Assembly (NCBI GenBank): GCA_964019415.1
Contig: OZ025872.1
Location: forward strand, 7,519,322-7,583,321
DNA from: Ianthella basta
Lineage: Eukaryota; Porifera; Demospongiae; Verongiida; Ianthellidae
Reading direction: 5' to 3'
Length of the DNA: 64,000 nucleotides
Made by a program: the position numbers and the translations under genes. Below, one piece after another: positions 21,636 to 31,117 of this stretch (within the stretch, counting starts at the first letter, position 1; each line of letters begins with the position of its first letter). The notes under the pieces were generated by a model that saw only the letters and a list, made by a program, of their open reading frames with translations, did not search any database and was not told the origin of the DNA.

Positions 21636-22979
21636 GGCACCCAGGAGTGACAACCTGCCACTCAGACTAAAGAACATCACTTGTAGTCACAAACATTAGC
21701 TAATACAGTATGCAGTGTGCACCACTAGAGGCTAAGCTGATTAATGGTGCAGCATCTGCAGCTTTTAGGCATGCAAAGTGCTGGTTGATAATGAGAGCCA
21801 GCAGCAATTATGTAGGTTGGTTGTGAACCATGGCTACGTATATATCCATATATTCACATTAACAACTACTATGAGCATTTCCACTGTGGATCCTTGATGT
21901 CAGTTATACAAGGGCCTCCTGAAGTGGGTGCTTACAGATGGGTAGCTGTAACAGTGGGTCAAAATGCCAAGATTCTACCTTTCAGGGCAAGAGGAGGCTG
22001 GACGCCTGCCTCAGCCATTCCAATAGAGCAGCAATACATAGACAGGTTCCACCACGTGTCCTCATAATAGCTGCTAGCACTACTGCGGTGGCACAAGGGC
22101 TACATGACAGTATAACTACTACACACATACACAAAGGGTTACTGAGAGATTCAGGGTTAAAGAAGACTTAAAGAGTTAAACGTGTCAGCTTCGCCACACG
22201 CATGACAAAATAAGGAAATATAGATCCTGCAATAACAGTGGTTCCAGTATGTGGTTCCAAAGTGAGCCACTGCTGAAGGAGTATAGGGAGCAGCCCACAA
22301 CCACCAACAGTGACAGCAGTGAAGAACAACATACTTGGACGACACAGACGGTTACTGATCAACCCTGAACTAGTAAGTACAGTACACTCACAAAGGCACC
22401 AGCAAGAGCACAAAGTGAGACAAAGTACTCTGGAACACAAGACTGGTATGCATTTACCTGAGCTTGAAAAACCATTGGCCTGGAACATCGCCAATAGTCA
22501 CAAACAGCAGCTTGTGTACAATGTGTATCAATAGCAGTAACGTATTGCAGTGGTTCCACTACTATAAATATCAGCTCATTTTGTAGCTGAACAATTACTA
22601 AAACACTAGGGTCGATGGAAATCTAAGGAGTTAAACTAAGTACATATGTAGTAGTGCCAATGCAGGATATAGGACTGCACTAATACACACACTGGTATTC
22701 TCCAAGAAAGGCCAGGGGAACAAGAAACTTTCATCCAGTGGTAGCAATAGTGTAAGACTCGCTGCCAGCGATGCAAAGTGGCATATCAATTCAATTGAGA
22801 TAAACACACTGAGCAACAGCTGAGGAGGCTGTTAGGGCACTTGGGACTAAACTGAAGGACAACAGAGGCTAGTAATTAGTATTGAAGTGAGCATGTAGTC
22901 ACTAAAGTAGCACTCAACACTGCTGGAGGACATTTCTATTAGCCCATCACTACCATCCTGAGTAGTACGACATGCTGGC
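21636..22979. other. Inter-unit spacer with orphan 3-prime block
   Basis: Holds the 3-prime block of unit 9 (near 21680) and a further isolated one (AATAGTCACAAACAGCAGCT, near 22493) with no recognisable gene before it, suggesting a lost unit. Open frames here lack family features. Confidence 0.45.
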
Positions 22980-23460
22980 ACTTTGCACTGTTGAGCTTCA
23001 ATTGTTTTCCTGGTACAACTCCCATACTTGTAAATTATACACAAACACTTCACTTATAAGCAATAGTAATCGTACAAGACGTTCACGCATGTATTCATGA
23101 AGTAACACAATTATGCACAACTTCTGATATAAACACAGCATTCCTGAGAATTGTAGATGGTAAATATTATAATAAGAACTCACGGCACTCTTTGTGAGAG
23201 CTGGAGAAGAGAGAACAGCTGAAGAAGTACTCACTTCAGAGCAACATTGTGTGAGTGAAACTACTAAACATGAGTGAGGTAGTTAGAATCAGTATCTTTT
23301 CATGAAAGAGCTTATGTACTGTTAGTGAACTTACTGTTATATGGACAAGTGTGTTAGAGAATATATCAAGCAATAGGACCAGAAAGTACACCAAAGTAAT
23401 AGTAAGTTCCACTTCCTCACACAGTAGTACCACAGTCAGGACTGTCACATACATATAGCA
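22980..23460 (+). promoter_or_regulatory. Array leader/promoter block (unit 23506)
   Basis: Leader landmarks present (CACTTATAAGCAATAGTAAT, TCTGATATAAACACAG, GAAGAAGTACTCACTTCAGA, CATTGTGTGAGTGAAAC), but the segment before the start reads GGACTGTCACATACATATAG, so the usual ATG position is lost. Confidence 0.6.
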
Positions 23461-23505
23461 CTACAAAACAGCGATCCTAAGCCAAGGCAGGCTCAGAGTG
23501 GACAA

Positions 23506-23640
23506 ATGAGTAATCCCAAGCCAAGGCAGGTTCAGAGTGGACAGACTGCTAACGTAGCTCAAGGGCAAGCCAAGCAGCCAGTGTACACTCCCCAATACGG
23601 GTATCAGGATGTAACTAAAAGGGAACAGAGGAAGAAGTAG
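23506..23640 (+). CDS. Cysteine-free 44-aa paralogue, array member 10
   Basis: First usable ATG after the leader gives 44 residues ending at TAG. There is no cysteine. The tail YGYQDVTKREQRKK aligns with the HGYQxVxKxD tail of other members. The N-terminal part is a repeat: PKPRQAQSGQ (before the ATG, in frame) and PKPRQVQSGQ, from a 39-bp duplication (about 23474-23551). It may be a pseudogene whose finger was replaced by repeat sequence, or a peptide where only the tail matters. The usual start codon is missing, which lowers confidence. Confidence 0.4.
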   Translation: MSNPKPRQVQSGQTANVAQGQAKQPVYTPQYGYQDVTKREQRKK

Positions 23641-24339
23641 TGCCCAGAACAGGAAGTGCAAAGCAGACTGCATTTAGGTCTACAGTAGAACAGCACTAGT
23701 AGCTATAGGCATCAGCTTGTGTGCAGTGTGCAGTAAACTAGACATCAGGGTTGATTAAAGGTGTGTCAACTACAACACACAAATGGAGCACAGTAAGGCA
23801 TGGTGCACTGTCACTGACAGTTATCCTTCAAGCATGGTCCACACTAGTGAACAGACATAGCTCACAGAAACAACCCACAAGTGTGTACTGTACATCCCCT
23901 CAGCCAGGGCAGCTACGACAGCAATATTTGGTCTAGATCAGGCTGTTTGCCCTATGCAACCACACCAATGTCACCACACTGTTCCTTACTTTTATGGGAT
24001 AACAGACTGCATAAAAAGACAGACAGGTAATGCTCTGCAAAAGGCTAGTGGAGAAGGAATGCAGTGAGCACCAGGGTCACCTGAGCTTTCACCTTAGTGA
24101 GGCAGTGGAATAATTCTTCCTGCCATACAGTTGACAGTGACGCAGGTAGAACTAGCCAGATGTGATAGACATAGTCAACTGCACGAAGAGCAACAGCCAC
24201 GCATTGAAGCTAGGACATTTGGGAATTTAAGTGGAAGGCAATGTACACTACAGCTCAGAGCTGCAGTGAGTGAGTACACTCACTAGAGTAGCAATTAAGA
24301 GTGCTGAAAATAACACCAAATAGCTCAAGAGCATGCTGC

Positions 24340-24832
24340 GCTGAGAACAGTGGTGCTTCTACCACTCCTTGCACATATGTACATAGCTCCCCTATTACAG
24401 TACTGTTACATTTATACACAAAACACTGTAATACAAAATGAATTAAGTATTTCTTAAGAACATGCCGTGCACATCACAAAAATACATATTCAGACGTACG
24501 CGCACTATCTAATATAAACACACTAACACTGGGATTCGTGGTACGGCAATTACAAATACCAAGAACTCCAGTGGTACCTCATGAAAGTGACGGCAGAAGA
24601 GGAGAAGTACATCAAAAGGATTGAGTTCACTTCAAAGCAACCTAGTGTGAGTAGAATTGTTAACATACTGAGACAATCACTTGGGTGAGGTGGCTATCCT
24701 CACAAGGCTGAGAGTCTGTTCTTACAGTGCCATCAGTAACAACATACACAGTAGCACACTGGTATAGTAAGACCAGTGGTGTTAGTAATAGCCAGCCACC
24801 ACTCGACATAGGAACACGCCAGTATTGGGAAT
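24340..24832 (+). promoter_or_regulatory. Leader/promoter and likely untranslated first exon (unit 25135)
   Basis: Contains CTATCTAATATAAACACAC (TATA-like, near 24508), GGGATTCGTGGTACGGCAAT, and the other leader landmarks. At the place where single-exon units carry the ATG, this one reads GTATTGGGAAT|GTAAGC (24832), a splice donor. The leader therefore probably acts as an untranslated exon spliced to the acceptor at 25093 (TTACAG). Confidence 0.55.
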
Positions 24833-25134
24833 GTAAGCACATACCTAACACAGAAAGTTGAATTACAGATCTAGAGTTAATAGAGTAAGTCAAAGGGTTA
24901 ATGAACACAATGGTGTATGTTATACATAGGCACTACTGGGAAAAGTAGACACGATCACTGACAGCAGTGAGAGCTGGTCTACAACCAATACCTGAATAAT
25001 TGCATATGCAGCTGTAATAAATCCAAAAGGCAGCTTCAGGAAGAACCAGAGATATAATAGAGAAATGACATGAGTACATTGTTACATTTACAGGGAATCA
25101 TTGTATTTCCAAGATCTTCAAGACCACACCGACC

Positions 25135-25705
25135 ATGGCAAGCAGGTCTCAAAAGAAAGTATGTAACTTCAAACAGTTGTGCACATGACCGTGATTGCAT
25201 AGAAATAGCACAATACGTATTATGTTCCAACACTTATGTACATAGATTAACACTTGTGCTCGATGTGGAAGCAAACGTGAATCTGCCTTGAACCGGGAGT
25301 TTGAGTGTGGAGTGAGAGAATGCATTCGGTGCTTGTGTTTCTACTGCTCTAACATACCCACATGCATAGATCACTCGGCACAAATTAATGTGAAAGCCAG
25401 TGAGGTGAGTACTAATCATTACAGTAACCAAAGGCATACTGCACCACTGTAATGAATGCAGTAATTACCCAAAGTAAAAGGCTTCAAATGGTAGGTAAGG
25501 ACAAGCTGTAAATTCATTGTCTGTTTTTCCATAGGGAGCAGGGGTGCTACGAAAGTGTGCATTCTGTGGGGATCAGAGGACGACTTACAAGTATACATGC
25601 ACAAGGCGTATCTGCCAGTTCTACCTGTGTGCATACTGTGCTACAGAGCCATTGTGCCAACGTCACAACAATGTTCTCAAGGCCAAAGACCGCAGGAAGA
25701 AATAA
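25135..25705 (+). CDS. Two-finger Cys-rich protein, array member 11 (3 coding exons)
   Basis: Exons 25135-25158 (MASRSQKK), 25246-25404 (53 codons) and 25535-25705 (56 codons plus stop) join in phase 0 through GT-AG introns (donors GTATGT, GTGAGT; acceptors TACATAG, TCCATAG), giving 117 aa. Finger 1: CARC, FECG, C...CLC, CFYC region, CIDH. Finger 2: CAFC, YTC, CQFYLC, CAYC, CQRH, then the basic end KAKDRRKK. Each finger follows C-x2-C ... C ... C-x2-C ... C-x2-H. An untranslated first exon in the leader block is likely. All frames and sites are intact, so this is the best-supported spliced member. Cytosolic or nuclear location is presumed as there is no signal peptide. Function unknown. Confidence 0.8.
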
Positions 25706-25894
25706 GAATTCAATAGATGCACACACATGGCAACATCTCACCTCTAGGACTAGTATTTGCAGCAGTAGGCTATGTGTGGACGCAATTTTTTTTAGGAACA
25801 CACTTTGTAGACCAATGGCATGTAATCACATTCCTGAGGAGCAGGGGCGGGGGGGGGGGGAGGGGGCAGAGGAGGCTGAAGCCCCTCCTTTTAA

Positions 25895-26008
25895 CAAGAA
25901 GAGGTGTATCAAAGTAACGTACGTCTTACTTCTGACAAAGTGGAGGGACAAGTGCAGTTTCCCAGTGGATATGGGTGGCAGAATGTAGTTACAGCAGATC
26001 AGGATTGA
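25895..26008 (+). pseudogene. Relic of half-finger peptide gene
   Basis: In one frame this reads ...TSDKVEGQVQFPSGYGWQNV and then VTADQD before TGA, aligning with member 7 (DDEIVNGQLWCPKHGYQDVV...). The zinc ligands are gone (FPSG for CPKH), there is no ATG, and a stop and a G-run (around 25848) precede it. The matching place in U2 (about 28665-28720) is more decayed. A dead copy in the tandem unit. Confidence 0.55.
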
Positions 26009-27129
26009 CATAAACACCATTACTAAGGAGCACAAGCTAACACTTGGAATAAGCATAGGACTAGAACTGCACTTGCCACAAACATCAACTAGAGTACATT
26101 GCGCAAAAATCAGATATTAGATAAGCAATACACAGCAATCCTAGAGTGCACCATCAGTGGACAAAATATGTGACTGCAGTTATTTGGACACTACGCAGGC
26201 AGCTGTATTTCAGGTGTAAAGCTGTAGGATACTGGAGGCAGTAATTTATCCTAACCCTTAAATTGAAGTGATCTCACACACTCACTAAAGTACCAGAACT
26301 GTATGTCTAATGAGCCCCAGAGCATGCTGCACCGAGTACAGTGGAGCCTCCAACACTCCTTGCACATACATAGCTCCCTTACACAATACGGCTATATTTT
26401 ATACACAAACACTGCAGTACAAATAAACTAAGCATTTCTTAAAAGATGTACCATCCACACCACAAAATGCATATTCAGACATACAGTACTCTTGATGGTT
26501 GCACATGATGGGGTGTACGATCAAAAACAGCACCATTCACAGTATGTGCAGCATGTTAAGCATACAGCAGGGATCTTGATGTTCTTCCTTTCAAACAGTG
26601 GGGAAGGGCTCTAAGAGTTACATAGCTACTTGTAATATTGCAGTAGCACAGAAACTACATACAACAGCACAAACTGCAGTTTAAAGGGTTATACAAACCA
26701 GAGTAAATCAAAGAGTTAAACCTACTAGTCGTGTTAGTGTGAGATAAAGGGTAGCACAAAACAACAGACACAGAGGCTGGGTTTTAGGGCCAGTGGAGAA
26801 AGAACAATACAGGGAGCAGGTAATGCTCTGCAAAAGGTTAGTGGAGAAGGAATGCAGGGAGCACCAGAGTCACCTGGGAAGTTTCATCTTAGTGAGGTAG
26901 TAGAATAATTCTTCCTGCCGTACAGTTGACAGTGACGCAGGTAGAACTAGCCAGATGTGATAGATATAGTCAATTGCACGAAGAGCAACAGCCACGCATT
27001 GAAGCTAGGACACTTGGGAATTTAAGTGGAAGGCAACGTACACTACAGCTCAGAGCTGCAGTGAGTGAGTACACTCACTAGAGTAACAATTAAGAGTGCT
27101 GAAAGCACCACCAAATAGCTTAAGAGCAT

Positions 27130-27630
27130 GCTGCACTAAGAACAGAGGAGCTTCTACCACTCCTTGCACATATGTAGCTACCCTATTACAGTACAGTACT
27201 GTTACATTTATACACAAAACACTGTAATATAAAATGAACTAAGTATTTCTTAAGAACATGCCGTGCACATCACAAAAATACATATTCAGACGTACGCGCA
27301 CTATCTAATATAAACACACTAACACTGGGATTCGTGGTACGGCAATTACAAATACCAAGAACTCCAGTGGTACCTCACGAAAGTGACGGCAGAAGAGGAG
27401 AAGTACATCAAAGGATTGAGTTCACTTCAAAGCAACCTAGTGTGAGTAGAATTGTTAACACACTGAGACAATCACTTGGGAGAGGTGGCTATCCTCACAA
27501 GACTGGGAGTCTGTTCTTACAGTGCCATCAGTAACAACATACACAGTAGCAATCTGGTATAGTAAGACCAGTGGTGTTAGTAATAGCCAGCCACCACTTA
27601 CTCAACATAGGAACACGCTAGTATTGGGAA
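27130..27630 (+). promoter_or_regulatory. Leader/promoter block of U2
   Basis: Nearly identical to 24340-24832, including CTATCTAATATAAACACAC and the donor TATTGGGAAT|GTAAGC near 27630. Its downstream gene is frameshifted. Confidence 0.55.
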
Positions 27631-27958
27631 TGTAAGCAGATGCGTACCTAACACAGAAAGGTAATCACAGATCTAGAGCTAATAGAGTAATGTAAGTCAA
27701 AATGTTAATGAACACAGTGATGTATGCTATACTTAGGCACTTTGAGAAGTATACATTATAAAGTGTATTCCTCACACAATCATGGACAGCAGTGAGAGCT
27801 GGTCTACATCCAATACCCAAGTAGTAGCATATGCAGCTGTGAGAAACCCAAGGGGCAGCTGCAAGAAGAACCACAAGGTATCAGAGAAATGACAATGTAC
27901 ACTGCTATTTTTACAGGAAACCATTGTATCTCCAAGGTCTTCAAGACCACACTGACCA

Positions 27959-28500
27959 TTGGCAAGCAGTAGCAGGTCTCAGCAGACAGTATGTAACTTA
28001 CCTAAAACAGCTGTTCAACATGTCAATGATTGCACAGAATCAGCGCAATGTTTCCATCACTTACTGTATGTAGATGAATACTTGTGTTCAATGTGGGAGC
28101 AAACGCAAGTCTGCCTTGAACCGAGGGTTCGAGTGTGGCCAATGCATCCAGTGCTTGTGTTACTACTGCTCAAACATACCCACATGCCCAGATCACAAGG
28201 CACCAATTAGTGTGATAGCCACTCAAGTGAGTATTAAACATTACAGTTAAAAACATACTGCATCACTGTAATGAATGCTGGTATACAAGGATGAACTGTA
28301 ACGTCATTGCCTGGTTTTCTATAGGGAGCAGGGGTGCTAAAGATGTGTGCCTACTGTGGAGATCAGAGGACCACTTACAAGTATACATGCACAAGGCGTA
28401 TCTGCCAGTATTACAGTACCTCTGTGCACCCTGTGCTACAGAGCCATTGTGCCAACGTCATGGGAATGCTCTCAGGGCCAAAGACCGCAGGAAGGAATAA
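27959..28500 (+). pseudogene. Broken two-finger Cys-rich gene, array member 12
   Basis: Duplicate of 25135-25705. Three lesions or changes: the start reads ACCATTGGCAAGC where the other copy reads ACCATGGCAAGC (one inserted T abolishes ATG); finger exon 1 (28074-28226) is intact and now begins with its own ATG (MNTCVQC...); finger exon 2 (28325-28500) has five extra bases (AGTAC, a local duplication near 28414) that throw the frame after CQYY, so the CAPC and CQRH pairs are out of frame. Splice sites remain. Finger 1 plus half of finger 2 could be made from the internal ATG, but the gene is most likely inactive. Confidence 0.7.
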
Positions 28501-29019
28501 GAATTCAATAGATGCACACACATGGCAACATCTTTAGGACTAGACCTTCCAGCAGTAGGCTAAGTGTGGATGAGTAGAGGAACACAGTAGTACACCATAA
28601 CATGTATTCACATGGTTGAAGTACGTATTATAGACGTAAGAGCAGGGTGAGAGGGGTGGGGGGTAGAGGAGGCTGGAGGCCCCCACATTTCAACAGGAAG
28701 AGGGCTGTCAAGGGTATGTCAACCGTTAAACCTTATTCCAACCTCTGCACTGTGCTTTGGCTTGCAAGAGCACACAACTACATTCAGGTTGTGCACAACT
28801 AACATGGCAGCTACTAAGATTTAGTGCCAAATCGAAACTGGACACCTAGGGATCACATGAACTGGATACTACACAGGCAGCTGTATTTCAGGTGTAAAGC
28901 TATGGGATAATGGAAACTAGTAATTAATCCTAACCCTTAAATTGAAGTGGCCAACCACACTCACTAAATAGGCAGAACTGTATTCCTAATGAGCCCCAGA
29001 GCATGTTGCACTGAGTACA

Positions 29020-29541
29020 GTGGAGCCTCCAACACTCCTTGCACATAGCTCCCTTACACAATACGGCTATATTTTATACACAAACACTGCAGTACAAATA
29101 AACTAAGCATTTCTTAAAAGATGTACCATCCACACCACAAAATGCATATTCAGACATACGCACACCATCTAATATAAACACACTAATTAGGATTCGTGGT
29201 ACGGTAATTATCAATACCAAGAACTCCAGTGGTACCTCACGAAGGTGACGGCAGAAGAGGAGCATATACGACAAACGATTGAGTTCAGTTCAGAGCAATC
29301 TTCAGGTTTGTGTGAGTAAAAGTGACTGTTAATAGACTGAGATAAATACCTATGAGAGGTAGTCAGATCACACAGCAATTAGTATGTATCTTCACACATG
29401 TGAGAGAGCCTGTTCCTACAGCTCCATCTGTAACAACATGCAAGGGAACCTGCCAGGGTGGTGAGGTCAGTGCTCGTTAATAATAGTGAGCCACCACTTT
29501 TCCAACACAGACACACAATTCTACTGAGAGTCAGCACTATC
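29020..29541 (+). promoter_or_regulatory. Leader/promoter block (unit 29542)
   Basis: Family landmarks: CTTGCACATAGCTCCCTTAC, ACACTGCAGTACAAATAAAC, CATCTAATATAAACACAC (TATA-like, near 29170), GGATTCGTGGTACGGTAAT, TTTGTGTGAGTAAA, GAGCCACCACTTTTCCAACA before the ATG. Confidence 0.55.
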
Positions 29542-29696
29542 ATGGCTAAGTGCAAGAAGTGTGAGAAAGATAAGTCAAGCACTAAAAGCAGAGAACTAGA
29601 GTGTGGTTGTTCTTATGACCTGTGCAAAGACTGTGCCAAAAGACAGTGAACTGTCCAACACACGGAAATCAGGAAGTGAAAAAGAAAGATCGGTAG
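29542..29696 (+). pseudogene. Single-finger Cys-rich gene with one frameshift, array member 13
   Basis: From ATGGCTAAGTGC the frame gives CKKC, ECGCSY (C-x-C), CKDC and then stops at TGA (29647-29649). The missing end is present directly after in another frame: CPTH, GNQEVKKKDR and TAG at 29696. A one-base insertion or two-base deletion around AGACAGTGAACTG explains it. Very close to member 5 (13315-13485) otherwise. Either a recent pseudogene or an assembly error; the lack of other damage leaves both open. Confidence 0.65.
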
Positions 29697-30669
29697 AAAT
29701 CAAACATGGCAGACAGAGCAGAGCTGATCTTAGTTCAGGTCCATAGGCAAAGGCACCATCTGTCAGACACAATAGCTATAGGTGCAGTGCATATCAAGCA
29801 GACATTATTAATGCTCATGCAACAATGACACAATGTGAAATGCGGCCATGCATTGTTCACTGTCAATTACAACATCCTGAAGAAATAGTCTGTAAGCGCC
29901 ACACTCTATGCATCTTAGCTTGATTCTGACTGTGCACACAAAGCGTGAGAGTGAATAGCCTGCCGCAGTGGACAAGACATACCAGCCATGAAAATGCCAC
30001 AATACTTACTGTACTGGTGTGCTGAGTGCCAGTGCAGGATAACAATAGCAGCAGCACTAAAGGCTGTGGCAAGTACCTCCTGTGCAGCTAACATCCCTTG
30101 TATGCCTGTCCTTCCAGCTGTACATGTCCACAGTAGGGCTATCACAACTATGTGTTAGTGGTACTGCATTAGCATTAGAAATGTTTGCACGCATTTAACA
30201 GAGGAAAGGTGAAGCACAGCTTGAGGGTTAATAGAGAAGTCAAAGAGTTAACATTACAAGTACTGAAGGGTAAAGCACAGGCACTAGTAATAACAGACAC
30301 ATACGTAACAGCACGTGTTAGGAGAAGGCGTAACTGTAGAAAGAAGATAAGCACATCCAGGGGATCGCAGACACTGTGTTGAGGAAAGGCCTCCTAACAA
30401 TCCTAACAAATCCTGAGTAAGTTCATAAGTAGCTGCCTGTGGCACACACACACACACATACACACACAAGAAGCAGCAGGAGGAGCCACAGGGTAGTAGA
30501 GAAACAGCATATATTATTACTCTTACAGGTAACTGTTGGAAATAACACACTAAAGTATGTCAGGTACCGCAAGCCACCACAGCAAGTATGCAACTTAGAA
30601 CAGGCGCGCCACTTGACAGTGATTGCAGAGAAATGAGCACAGTGACACTATGCTTCACCACTTAGGTAG

Positions 30670-31117
30670 ATGAACACTTGTGCTCATTGTGGAAGCACAC
30701 GCGAGTCTGCTGTGAACCGGGAGTTTGAGTGTGGCAAGTGTATTGTGTGCCTGTGTTACTACTGCTCTAACATACCAATATGCCGAGATCATGAGGCACA
30801 AATACAAGTCATTGAAGTGAGTACTAAATACTACGGTAACCAAACATTGCTGCACAAATGCACCGAATGCTGCAATAGCTCCAAATACACGAACACTTTC
30901 AATGGTATGCAAGAATGAACTGCAGTCTGATTGTCTGTCTTCATAGGAAGCAATGGCACTAGAAGAGTGTGCCTTCTGTGGGGATCAGAGGAACACACTT
31001 AAGTACAAATGCACAAAGGGTATCTGCCAGTTCTACCTCTGTGCACCCTGTGCTACAGAACCATTGTGCCAACGTCACAACAGTGTTCTCAGGGCCAAAG
31101 ACCGCAGGAAGAAATAA
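30670..31117 (+). CDS. Two-finger Cys-rich protein, array member 14 (2 coding exons)
   Basis: Exon 30670-30816 (49 codons from ATGAACACTTGT) and exon 30947-31117 (56 codons plus stop) join in phase 0 (donor GTGAGT, acceptor TTCATAG), 105 aa. Finger 1: CAHC, FECG, CIVC, CYYC, CRDH. Finger 2: CAFC, YKC, CQFYLC, CAPC, CQRH, end RAKDRRKK. An upstream exon like that of member 11 exists (ATGTCAGG near 30558, donor GTATGC at 30587) but joining it would put a stop at once, so translation from the finger-exon ATG is preferred. Last clear member of the array. Function unknown. Confidence 0.75.

Larger units (their letters stand above)
24025..26484. repeat. Large tandem duplication unit U1 (~2.5 kb)
   Basis: Collinear with 26819-29160 (U2): starts AGGTAATGCTCTGCAAAAGG, includes leader, spliced two-finger gene, relic and the start of another leader (CACTCCTTGCACATA...). 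U1 ends abruptly at ATTCAGACATAC, where U2 continues into the rest of the leader and the gene at 29542, so U1 has lost that gene. Confidence 0.85.
26819..29160. repeat. Large tandem duplication unit U2
   Basis: Second copy of U1 (24025-26484), roughly 93-97% alike in the leader by eye and lower further on. Carries the broken two-finger gene at 28074-28500 and continues into the leader for the gene at 29542. Confidence 0.85.

Noticed and set aside
25557-25988. 143-codon frame across finger exon 2 of unit 11 and downstream
   Set aside because: Out of frame with the conserved finger and running over a G-tract; the spliced frame with all ligands is preferred.
30558-30586. ATG-bearing upstream exon for unit 14
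   Set aside because: Joining its donor (GTATGC) to the finger exon gives an immediate stop, so translation from the ATG at 30670 is favoured.
7249-31117. The array as a CRISPR-like or small-RNA repeat locus
   Set aside because: Repeat units are kilobase-scale, contain conserved coding frames and splice sites and lack regular short spacers; a gene family explains them better.
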